Source: Stenotrophomonas sp. MYb238
GTDB taxonomy: Bacteria > Pseudomonadota > Gammaproteobacteria > Xanthomonadales > Xanthomonadaceae
DNA length: 64,000 bases
Direction: 5' to 3'
Assembly (NCBI RefSeq): GCF_009496535.1
Contig: NZ_WIDL01000018.1
Coordinates: 1 to 64,000 of the forward strand
In this document: piece by piece, positions 1 to 7,262 of the stretch
Layout of the letters: each line of letters starts with the position of its first letter
How positions within the stretch are numbered: position 1 is the first letter of the stretch
The notes under the pieces: generated by a model
The model's input: the letters and a program-made list of their open reading frames with translations, nothing else
What the model was told of the DNA's origin: nothing
Databases searched by the model: none
Position numbers and translations under genes: made by a program

Positions 1-181
1 CGGGGCGAAGGGGCGGCAAGACGGGCCGCCGCAGCCCGGCGAGGGTCGACGGGCGCCGCGGCCGGGCCGCGCGCCGGCATTCGAGCCGCAGGTCCGTCGG
101 CGCTTACCGCCCCGATACGTGCAGTGCCTGGCGGCATCCGCCTGCACACGCCCGCCGGGACCGCCGGCGCATAATGCCGGC
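1..181. other. Upstream flank of pncB, no gene recognised
   Basis: No reading frame here looks like a known protein; the open frames are arginine/alanine-rich as expected of non-coding GC-rich DNA. A -10-like hexamer CATAAT lies at 170-175, only 6 bases before the pncB ATG, so transcription from it would give an essentially leaderless message. I see no matching -35 at the usual distance. Confidence 0.4.
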
Positions 182-1369
182 ATGATCATCCAGTCCCTGC
201 TCGATACCGATCTCTACAAATTCACGATGATGCAGGCGGTGCTGCACCAGCACCCCGGGGCGATCGTGCAGTACCGCTTCAAGTGCCGCACGCCGGGCAT
301 CGACCTGGCCCGTTACATCGACCAGATCGATGCCGAGATCGACCACCTGTGCAGCCTGCGCTTCGGCGCGGACGAGTTGGACTACATGCGCGGGCTGCGC
401 TTCGTGAAGCCGGACTTCGCCGATTTCCTCGGCCTGTTCCACCTGGACCGCAAGTACATCGACCTGCGTGCCTCGGCCACCGTGCCGGGCGAGATCGAAC
501 TGGACATCTCCGGCCCGTGGCTGCACACCATCCTGTTCGAGGTGCCGCTGCTGGCGATCATCAACGAGGTCTGGTTCCGCAATACCAGCACCGCGGATTT
601 CGCCGAGGGTGAACGCCGCCTGCGCGCCAAGACCGCGCTGCTGCGCGATACCCCGGGCTTCGGCGACTGCCGCATCGCCGACTACGGCACCCGCCGCCGT
701 TACTCGCACGATTGGCACGCGCACATGCTGCCGCTGCTGCGCGACGCGCTGGGCACGCAGTACGTCGGCACCAGCAACGTGTATTTCGCGCGCCGGTACG
801 GCATGACCCCGCATGGCACGATGGCGCACGAATACCTGCAGGCATTCCAGGCGCTGGGCCCGCGCCTGCGCGATTCGCAGGTGGCCGCGCTCGAGTCCTG
901 GGCGCGCGAGTACCGCGGCGACCTGGGCATCGCCCTGTCCGACGTGGTCGGGCTGGATGCCTTCCTGCGCGATTTCGACATGTATTTCTGCAAGCTGTTC
1001 GACGGCGTGCGCCACGACTCGGGCGATCCGTTCGTGTGGGGCGACCGCATGCTGGCGCACTTCAAGGCCAACCGCGCCGATCCCTCCAGCAAGATCCTGG
1101 TGTTCAGCGACGGCCTGAACATCGAGAAGGTGATGCGCCTGTACGACTATTTCCGCGGCCGCTGCCAGGTGGCCTTCGGCGTGGGCACCCACCTGACCAA
1201 CGACCTGGGGCCGACCCCGCTGAACATCGTCATCAAGATGGTGCGCTGCAATGGACAACCGGTGGCCAAGCTCAGCGATTCGCCGGGCAAGAGCATGTGT
1301 GACGATCCGGGTTATCTGGCTTACCTGCGGCAGGTATTCCAGGTGAACGCCCCTCCTGCGGCGGACTGA
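182..1369 (+). CDS. pncB: Nicotinate phosphoribosyltransferase
   Basis: Cytoplasmic NAD-salvage enzyme that joins nicotinate to PRPP with ATP hydrolysis to make nicotinate mononucleotide. The 395-residue product has the usual bacterial PncB length. It opens with [15 protein letters not shown] and carries PHGTMAHEY (the region of the phosphorylated histidine in this family), [28 protein letters not shown] and KLSDSPGK, the phosphate- and ribose-binding loops. The open frame extends upstream to 119, but ATG 182 fits the family N-terminus. No Shine-Dalgarno sequence precedes it. The gene stands alone and is separated by about 350 bases from the exopolysaccharide operon. Function is confident; the start is fairly sure. 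Confidence 0.96.
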   Translation: MIIQSLLDTDLYKFTMMQAVLHQHPGAIVQYRFKCRTPGIDLARYIDQIDAEIDHLCSLRFGADELDYMRGLRFVKPDFADFLGLFHLDRKYIDLRASATVPGEIELDISGPWLHTILFEVPLLAIINEVWFRNTSTADFAEGERRLRAKTALLRDTPGFGDCRIADYGTRRRYSHDWHAHMLPLLRDALGTQYVGTSNVYFARRYGMTPHGTMAHEYLQAFQALGPRLRDSQVAALESWAREYRGDLGIALSDVVGLDAFLRDFDMYFCKLFDGVRHDSGDPFVWGDRMLAHFKANRADPSSKILVFSDGLNIEKVMRLYDYFRGRCQVAFGVGTHLTNDLGPTPLNIVIKMVRCNGQPVAKLSDSPGKSMCDDPGYLAYLRQVFQVNAPPAAD

Positions 1370-1596
1370 GGGGCCGGGGAAAAGAGCGTGGGTGAGCGAG
1401 TGTCATCCCCTCTCTTACGATGATGGAATAGGATCGGCGCCGCCCGGGAGGACCGGGCGGGGCCGAGCCTGCCTCTGTCCGTACCTGACGTGAGCGTCCG
1501 CGATCCGCGGCGATGATCCCCCGCAGGGTTCTGTTCATGCTCTGAACGAGTGCCGGTGCCGGGGTGCCGTGGACGGGCGCGCGCTACGTACTGCAA

Positions 1597-1613
1597 GTGA
1601 CGATTTACGTCAC
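1597..1613. promoter_or_regulatory. Inverted repeat GTGACG-N5-CGTCAC upstream of wecB
   Basis: A perfect 6-base dyad with the AT-rich centre ATTTA. It lies about 55 bases upstream of the sigma-54-like -24 element and shares the GTGAC/GTCAC half-sites of the dyad at 1682-1697. It could bind an enhancer-binding or CRP-family regulator. The identity of the protein is inference. Confidence 0.45.
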
Positions 1614-1666
1614 ACCGTCCTCCGGATCGGGCCTGCATCCTCCCGATGTGGTGCCTGTTACGGTAC

Positions 1667-1683
1667 TTGGCCTAGAATTTGCG
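1667..1683 (+). promoter_or_regulatory. Candidate sigma-54 (RpoN) promoter of the exopolysaccharide operon
   Basis: The sequence TTGGCCTAGAATTTGCG keeps the TGGC (-24) and TTGC (-12) blocks of the RpoN consensus with exactly 10 bases between the GG and the GC. The middle ACG of the consensus is not conserved. An overlapping TAGAAT at 1673-1678 could serve as a sigma-70 -10, but no -35 lies 17 bases upstream. The wecB start is about 40 bases downstream. Transcription was not tested. Confidence 0.5.
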
Positions 1684-1697
1684 TGACGGATGTCACA
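1682..1697. promoter_or_regulatory. CRP/Clp-like box at the predicted transcription start
   Basis: CGTGA-N6-TCACA matches the CRP-family consensus TGTGA-N6-TCACA at 9 of 10 defined positions. In Xanthomonas the CRP-like protein Clp uses this type of site and loses DNA binding when it binds c-di-GMP. The box overlaps the -12 element and the expected start of transcription, a position suited to repression. Assignment to Clp is inference. Confidence 0.5.
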
Positions 1698-1722
1698 TTA
1701 ATCAACCGCATGGAGTTGGCTG

Positions 1723-2910
1723 GTGAAGGTTCTTTCCGTTTTTGGTACCCGCCCTGAAGCGATCAAGATGGGACCACTGGTCCGGGCGCTGGGGCAGGCA
1801 CCGGGCATCGAATCGATCGTATGCACCACCGGCCAGCACCGGGCGATGCTGGACCAGGTGATGGCGCTGTTCGACATCGTTCCGGATCACGACCTGGACG
1901 TCATGGTCGCCGACCAGACCCTCAACGGCCTGTGCGCGCGCCTCTTCGAGCGCCTGGACGCGCTCTACGCACAGGTACAGCCGGACCGCGTGCTGGTGCA
2001 TGGCGATACCTCCACCGCGATGACCGCCGCCGTGGCCGCTTTCCAGCGCCGCATTCCGGTCGGCCATGTCGAGGCCGGCCTGCGCACCGGCGACCTGCAG
2101 CGTCCCTGGCCGGAGGAAATGAACCGGCGGGTGATCGACGTGGTCGCGGACCATCTGTTCGCGCCGACCGCCAGTTCGCGCGCCAACCTGGAACGCGAGC
2201 ATCTGGCCGGGCGGACGGTGGTGACTGGCAATACCGTCATCGATGCCCTGCAGCAGACCGTGGCGCGGCTGGACCAGGACCGCGCCCTGCGCCAGGCGGT
2301 GGATGCGCCGCTGCACATGCTCGATCCGCATCGCCGCCTGCTGCTGGTGACCGGGCACCGCCGCGAGAGTTTCGGTTCCGGTTTCGAGAACATCTGCCGT
2401 GCGCTGGCCGAGCTGGCCAGGCGCCCGGACCTGCAGATCGTCTATCCGGTGCACCTCAATCCCAACGTGCAGGGGCCGGTCAACGCGCACCTGGGCGGGC
2501 TGGACAACGTCCACCTGATGCCGCCGCAGGACTACCTGAGCTTCGTGCGCCTGATGCAGCGCGCCGACGTGATCCTCACCGACTCCGGCGGCGTGCAGGA
2601 GGAGGCGCCGGCGCTGGGCAAGCCGGTGCTGGTGATGCGCGACGTCACCGAGCGGCCCGAAGCGGTGGAAGCCGGCGTGGTGCGCCTGGTCGGCACCGAG
2701 CCCAAGCGCATCGTCGATGCGGTGGCGGCCGCCTGCGCCGCGCCGCACGCGGCCGCCGGGTTCAACCCGGACGCCAGCCCCTATGGCGACGGCCGCGCCA
2801 GCGAGCGCATCGTGGCCGCGCTGCTGGGCCAGCCCTTCCAAGAGTTCCGGCCCGCGCAGTGCGCCGTTGCCGATCGTCGATCCCTTTCCCTGCAAGAAGT
2901 GACGCCATGA
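1723..2910 (+). CDS. wecB: UDP-N-acetylglucosamine 2-epimerase (non-hydrolysing)
   Basis: Cytoplasmic enzyme that interconverts UDP-GlcNAc and UDP-ManNAc. The 395-residue product has the family landmarks in order: GTRPEAIKMGPLV at the N-terminus, HVEAGLRTGDL, the HRRESFG segment and DSGGVQEEAPALGKPVL followed by RDVTERPEA, which binds the UDP moiety. The start is GTG at 1723, preceded by GGAG. Its stop overlaps the next ATG (ATGA), so it is the first gene of the operon. Its position before a BcsB-like/NfrB/NfrA set suggests that it makes the UDP-ManNAc precursor for that synthase, as WecB does for the NfrB-dependent glycan of E. coli. It may also serve other ManNAc-containing glycans. Confidence 0.95.
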   Translation: MKVLSVFGTRPEAIKMGPLVRALGQAPGIESIVCTTGQHRAMLDQVMALFDIVPDHDLDVMVADQTLNGLCARLFERLDALYAQVQPDRVLVHGDTSTAMTAAVAAFQRRIPVGHVEAGLRTGDLQRPWPEEMNRRVIDVVADHLFAPTASSRANLEREHLAGRTVVTGNTVIDALQQTVARLDQDRALRQAVDAPLHMLDPHRRLLLVTGHRRESFGSGFENICRALAELARRPDLQIVYPVHLNPNVQGPVNAHLGGLDNVHLMPPQDYLSFVRLMQRADVILTDSGGVQEEAPALGKPVLVMRDVTERPEAVEAGVVRLVGTEPKRIVDAVAAACAAPHAAAGFNPDASPYGDGRASERIVAALLGQPFQEFRPAQCAVADRRSLSLQEVTP

Positions 2911-5108
2911 CCCCGAACGGCCGACATTTCCTCCTTTCCCTCCTCGCCACGCCGCTGCTGGCCACCGCGCCGGCCGGCTTCGCCGCCGACAGCGCGGCCG
3001 GGCAGTTCGGCGAGTGGGCCGGCGATGCCATGGTGACCCGGCAGATGACCCTGCGCGACCTGGGGTTCCGCCAGCCGTTGACGCTCAGCGGCCAGGAGGA
3101 CCGGCGCGAGATCTACCTGCCGGTGCCCGCAGGCGTGCCGACCCGCGATGCGCAGCTGCAGCTGGACGGGCGTTACGTGCGCGGCCACACCGGCCGCACC
3201 TCGGGGCTGTGGTCGGTTGATGGCGACCCCATGGCCGCGCGCACGATCACCGATGCGCAGGGCGATGCCAGCCAGCTGCTGGGCATCGACGGTTCGCCGC
3301 GCGAGAACGGCTTCGTCCGCGTCGGCGTGGGCTGGTGGTCGGTGGTGTCCGACTACCGTTGCGCCGACCAGAGTGCGCCGGCCAACGTGCTGCGGCTGTC
3401 GCCCGATTCGCGTTTCACCTACCGCTTCGACAGCCGCGCCGTGGATACCGTGGCCAAGGCATGGGGAGCGCTGCCGCCGCGCGTACGCGTGCTGGTGGAG
3501 GGCAAGGCCATGCCGGCGCCCGCTTACGACGCGGCCTGGCGCGTGGGCACCGCGCTGCGCAACGGCGGCAAGCGCGTGGACGTGGTGGCGTTGCCGGCGG
3601 TCGGCGCCAGCGTGGACCTGGGCGGCGTGGCGATCCCCGCCAGCCTGCGCGGCATTCCCGCGTATGCCGCCCTCGCCGGCGCCGAACGCAACCACCGCAT
3701 CGCCGACCTGGCCGAAGTCGGCGCGCTGCTGTCGCTGCGCGACAGCGGTCCGCTGGCGGCGGACGTGGTGATCGACAGCGAGCCGTTGCGCGCGGCCGTG
3801 CGCAACGCGCTGGATGCGCTGGCCGCGCAGGCCACCGCCGCGGGCAGCGACACCGCCGCCGCGTTCGCGGCCTGGCGCGCGGCGTCCATGGCGCCGCTGG
3901 AAAAGGGCCTGGGCAAGGACTCGGTCGGCGTCGCGCCGGTCGCCGGCAGGCCGGTCCTGCTGGTGGCCCCGGCCGCCGGCGCCAAGGTGGCCGGCCTGCT
4001 GGGCGAGCAGTGGCGCAGCTATGCGCTGGGCCGCACGCTGCAGGTCGAGCAGGCCTCGACGCCGCCGGTATCGGAGGACACCGTCCTGCTCAGCCGCCTG
4101 GGCAACATGTCCGGGACGCTGGACATCGTCGTGCGCGGCGACCGCACCGCCGCCTTCGAACTGGGCGCGCTGTCGGCCGACGGGCGCCTCCCCGAGCAGG
4201 TGGTGATCGACGTCTCGGCCGCGCCCAACGCGGCCGGCCAGGGCGCGGTGGCGACGATCTACTTCAACGATTTCCTGCTTGGCGCGAAGATCCTGAGCGC
4301 CGATGGCAAGCCGCAGCGGCTGGTGGCGCAGGTGCCGGCCTACGCGCTGGCCGCGCGCAACGAGGTGCGGGTGAGTTTCCTGCGCCAGCCGGCGCGCCCG
4401 TACTGCCACGACCCGGCCACCGCCTTCCCGGTCTCGATCCTGCCCAGCAGCCACCTCAAGCTGGCCAGGCGCAGCCTGGGCACCAGTTTCGTCGCCGCCG
4501 CGAGCCAGCTGGCGCACGCCAACGATGTGTTCGTGCCCGGAACCTGGCTGCAGGACGCGCCGGCCTCGCTGGCCAAGGTGATCGCCGTCGCCAGCGCGGT
4601 GGGCGCCTCGCCCGAAGCCGCGCGCCTGCAGGTGGTCGATGCCGGCAAGGCGGTCGCTCCGGGCAATCCCTTCCTGGCGTTCGCGCTGGCGCCGTCGGGC
4701 GTGACGCCGGCCGCGCTCAAGGACGGCCGCCTGGTGGTGGCCGGCAAGCCGCAGCCGCTGCTGGACGTGAGCGGCCTGGATCGCGCCGCCGCCGTGCAGG
4801 TGGTGGATGCCGGCGGCCATGTCGGCGTGCTGTACAACGATCTGGGCGCCCATGCGCCCACCCTGGATGAACCGTTCCGGCTGGTGCGCGGCGACCTTGC
4901 GGTGCTCGACGGCCGCGGCGTGGTCACCGATTTCGACAGCCGCGATCCCTACGGCGCGCGCGTGGCCGCCGAAGGCAACCCGCAGCCGTGGTGGCGCCAG
5001 CACATGGTGTGGCTGCTGCTGCTGGTCGGCGTGGTCGTGTTCATGCTGCTGGCCGCACGCGTGGCCCAGGTCCGCCGCCGCCGCGCGACCGCCGCACAGG
5101 GACACTGA
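2907..5108 (+). CDS. BcsB-like periplasmic membrane-anchored polysaccharide synthase partner
   Basis: A 733-residue protein with an N-terminal signal peptide (ends near AGFAADSA), a long beta-rich periplasmic region and one C-terminal transmembrane helix (about residues 698-720, MVWLLLLVGVVVFMLLAARV) followed by a short Arg-rich cytoplasmic tail. The N-terminal TLRDLGF-x-L-x-L-x-G segment, overall length and topology resemble BcsB, the cellulose synthase partner that guides the nascent chain through the periplasm. It sits directly before an NfrB-type synthase, so it probably plays the BcsB role for that enzyme. The ATG overlaps the wecB stop. The similarity is recognised by pattern and topology only, so family membership is moderately sure and function is inference. 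Confidence 0.72.
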   Translation: MTPNGRHFLLSLLATPLLATAPAGFAADSAAGQFGEWAGDAMVTRQMTLRDLGFRQPLTLSGQEDRREIYLPVPAGVPTRDAQLQLDGRYVRGHTGRTSGLWSVDGDPMAARTITDAQGDASQLLGIDGSPRENGFVRVGVGWWSVVSDYRCADQSAPANVLRLSPDSRFTYRFDSRAVDTVAKAWGALPPRVRVLVEGKAMPAPAYDAAWRVGTALRNGGKRVDVVALPAVGASVDLGGVAIPASLRGIPAYAALAGAERNHRIADLAEVGALLSLRDSGPLAADVVIDSEPLRAAVRNALDALAAQATAAGSDTAAAFAAWRAASMAPLEKGLGKDSVGVAPVAGRPVLLVAPAAGAKVAGLLGEQWRSYALGRTLQVEQASTPPVSEDTVLLSRLGNMSGTLDIVVRGDRTAAFELGALSADGRLPEQVVIDVSAAPNAAGQGAVATIYFNDFLLGAKILSADGKPQRLVAQVPAYALAARNEVRVSFLRQPARPYCHDPATAFPVSILPSSHLKLARRSLGTSFVAAASQLAHANDVFVPGTWLQDAPASLAKVIAVASAVGASPEAARLQVVDAGKAVAPGNPFLAFALAPSGVTPAALKDGRLVVAGKPQPLLDVSGLDRAAAVQVVDAGGHVGVLYNDLGAHAPTLDEPFRLVRGDLAVLDGRGVVTDFDSRDPYGARVAAEGNPQPWWRQHMVWLLLLVGVVVFMLLAARVAQVRRRRATAAQGH

Positions 5109-5114
5109 CCGGCA

Positions 5115-7262
5115 GTGGACGGCCTGTTCTGGAACGTCTGGCTGGGCAACTACTACGCCGTCCTCGAGTCGGTGGCGGTGGCCGTTGCCGTGCTGATCCT
5201 GATTTCCAGCCTCGATGACCTGTTCATCGACGCCTGGTACTGGATCCGCGAGACGTGGCGGACCCTGACCATCAAGAAGCGGGCGGGTTACCGCCCGCTG
5301 ACCCAGCAGGACCTGCTGCAGCGGGCCGAACAGCCGCTGGCGATCATGGTGCCGGCGTGGATGGAGTACGACGTCATCGCGCAGATGGTCGAGAACATGA
5401 TCGACGTGCTCGACTACCAGGACTATGTCGTCTTCGTGGGTACCTATCCCAACGACGCGCAGACCATCGGCGAGGTCGAACGCATGCAGCGGCGTTACCG
5501 CCGCCTGCAGCGGGTGGAAGTGCCGCATGCCGGGCCCACGAGCAAGGCGGACTGCCTCAACTGGCTGGTCCTGTCGATCTTCGACTACGAGCAGCGCCAC
5601 GGCATCGAGTTCGCCGGCGTGATCCTGCACGACAGCGAGGACGTGCTGCATCCGATGGAGTTGAAGTTCTTCAACTACCTGCTGCCGCGCAAGGACATGA
5701 TCCAGCTGCCGGTGACCTCGCTGGACCGCGAGTGGTACGAACTGGTGGCCGGCGTGTACATGGACGAGTTCGCCGAGTGGCATGCCAAGGACCTGGTGGT
5801 GCGCGAGAGCGTGTCGGGCATGGTGCCGTCGGCCGGCGTGGGTACCTGCTTCTCGCGCCGCGCGCTGCTGGCGCTGAGCGAGCAGACCGACAACCAGCCG
5901 TTCAACACCGACAGCCTGACCGAGGACTACGACGTCGGCGCGCGCCTGGCGGCGATGGGCATGCAGTCGATCTTCGCCCGCTTCCCGGTGCAGTTCCGCG
6001 TGCGCCGCCCGTCGTGGTTCGGCTGGGGACCGGTGCGCGAACGCACGGTGAGCATGGCGCTGTGCGTGCGCGAGTATTTCCCGGACAACTTCCGCGCCTC
6101 CTACCGACAGAAGGCGCGCTGGGTGCTGGGCATCGGCCTGCAGAGCTGGGAGTCGCTGGGCTGGCGTGGTTCACTGGCGACCAAGTACCTGCTGGCGCGC
6201 GACCGCAAGGGCATCGTCACCTCGTTCGTGAGCATCGTGGCCTATGTGATCTTCCTGCAGCTGCTGTTGTTCTGGGTGCTGCGCGCCACCGGCCTGTGGA
6301 GCCTGCAGTTCCCGACCGTGTTCCAGGCCGGCACCTGGCAGATGAACATCGCCCTGTTCACCACGGCAGCGCTGGCCATGCGCGTCGTGCAGCGCTTCTA
6401 TTTCGTCAACCGGCTGTACGGCTGGGAACACGCGCTGATGTCGATCCCGCGCATGGTGGTCGGCAACGTGGTCAATTTCATGGCCACCGCCCGCGCCTGG
6501 CGCATGTTCCTGCTGTATCTGCTGTTCGGCAAACGCATGGTGTGGGACAAGACCATGCACGATTTTCCCGACGCCACCCAGCTGGTGCATACGCGCAGGC
6601 GCCTGGGCGAACTGCTGACCACCTGGCAGGCGGTCGAGCCCGAGCGCGTCGAACAGGCGCTGCAGCAACAGCAGCGGGGGCGCCAGCAGCCGCTGGGGAG
6701 GATCCTGGTGTCGCAGGGCTGGCTGGACGACGAGACCCTGGCCGAGGCCATCGCCTTCCAGGGCGACATGCAGCGCGCGGCGATCGACGTAGATTACCTG
6801 CGCGCGGGCGTGTTCCCGGTCAGCATCGACGCCTGCGTGCAATGGCGCATGTTGCCGCTGCCGCCGCTGCAGGAGGGCACCTTGCGCCTGGCCGTGGCCA
6901 ATCCGCTTTCCGACGCCGCCCTGGCCCTGCTCCAGCAGGAAACGGGCAGCGCGCACATCGAGCAGGACATCGCGCGCGAAAGCGAGATCAATGCGGGCCT
7001 GCGCATGATCGGCGGCGCCGAACAGTGGCGCGTTGACACCGTGCCGCTGCTGGGCGACCTGCTGGTGGAGATGCACCTGATCGACCATGCGCGCTTCGAG
7101 ATCGCGCTGGACGAATACCGCCCGCAGCGCGATGGCCGCATCGGCGATTACCTGGTGAGGAAGGGCATCGCCACCGAGGCCGCCATCGCCCAGGCCATGC
7201 AGGAGCAGCGCCAGCGCGCGGCAACGCTGCAGTCGCCGTCCGCCGGAGCCGTACCTGCATGA
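5115..7262 (+). CDS. nfrB: NfrB-type family 2 glycosyltransferase with two MshEN-type c-di-GMP modules
   Basis: Inner-membrane polysaccharide synthase of 715 residues. A first hydrophobic segment (about residues 14-32) precedes the GT2 domain, which shows HDSED (about 172-176), TEDYD (about 268) and the Q-x-x-R-W motif as QKARW (about 332). Further membrane segments follow at roughly 370-480. The C-terminus holds two tandem MshEN-like units (496-552 and 645-699), each with paired RLG-x-x-L/I-L motifs, the fold that binds c-di-GMP in MshE and NfrB. Some motif glycines are replaced (RLGELLTTWQ, LLGDLLVEMH), so affinity is uncertain. Start GTG 5115, 6 bases after the previous stop. In E. coli the relative NfrB makes a c-di-GMP-activated ManNAc glycan used as phage N4 receptor. 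Confidence 0.88.
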   Translation: MDGLFWNVWLGNYYAVLESVAVAVAVLILISSLDDLFIDAWYWIRETWRTLTIKKRAGYRPLTQQDLLQRAEQPLAIMVPAWMEYDVIAQMVENMIDVLDYQDYVVFVGTYPNDAQTIGEVERMQRRYRRLQRVEVPHAGPTSKADCLNWLVLSIFDYEQRHGIEFAGVILHDSEDVLHPMELKFFNYLLPRKDMIQLPVTSLDREWYELVAGVYMDEFAEWHAKDLVVRESVSGMVPSAGVGTCFSRRALLALSEQTDNQPFNTDSLTEDYDVGARLAAMGMQSIFARFPVQFRVRRPSWFGWGPVRERTVSMALCVREYFPDNFRASYRQKARWVLGIGLQSWESLGWRGSLATKYLLARDRKGIVTSFVSIVAYVIFLQLLLFWVLRATGLWSLQFPTVFQAGTWQMNIALFTTAALAMRVVQRFYFVNRLYGWEHALMSIPRMVVGNVVNFMATARAWRMFLLYLLFGKRMVWDKTMHDFPDATQLVHTRRRLGELLTTWQAVEPERVEQALQQQQRGRQQPLGRILVSQGWLDDETLAEAIAFQGDMQRAAIDVDYLRAGVFPVSIDACVQWRMLPLPPLQEGTLRLAVANPLSDAALALLQQETGSAHIEQDIARESEINAGLRMIGGAEQWRVDTVPLLGDLLVEMHLIDHARFEIALDEYRPQRDGRIGDYLVRKGIATEAAIAQAMQEQRQRAATLQSPSAGAVPA

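Larger units (their letters stand above)
1370..1722 (+). other. Intergenic regulatory region upstream of the exopolysaccharide operon
   Basis: 353 bases without a credible gene. The part next to pncB is plain GC-rich DNA. The last 130 bases are less GC-rich and carry a dyad (1597-1613), a sigma-54-like promoter (1667-1683) and a second dyad (1682-1697), listed separately. A GGAG ribosome-binding sequence at 1712-1715 precedes the wecB GTG start. Confidence 0.6.

Noticed and set aside
2781-5783. 1000-codon open frame on the minus strand
   Set aside because: Antisense to the BcsB-like and nfrB genes; His/Arg/Gln-rich shadow without any family motif.
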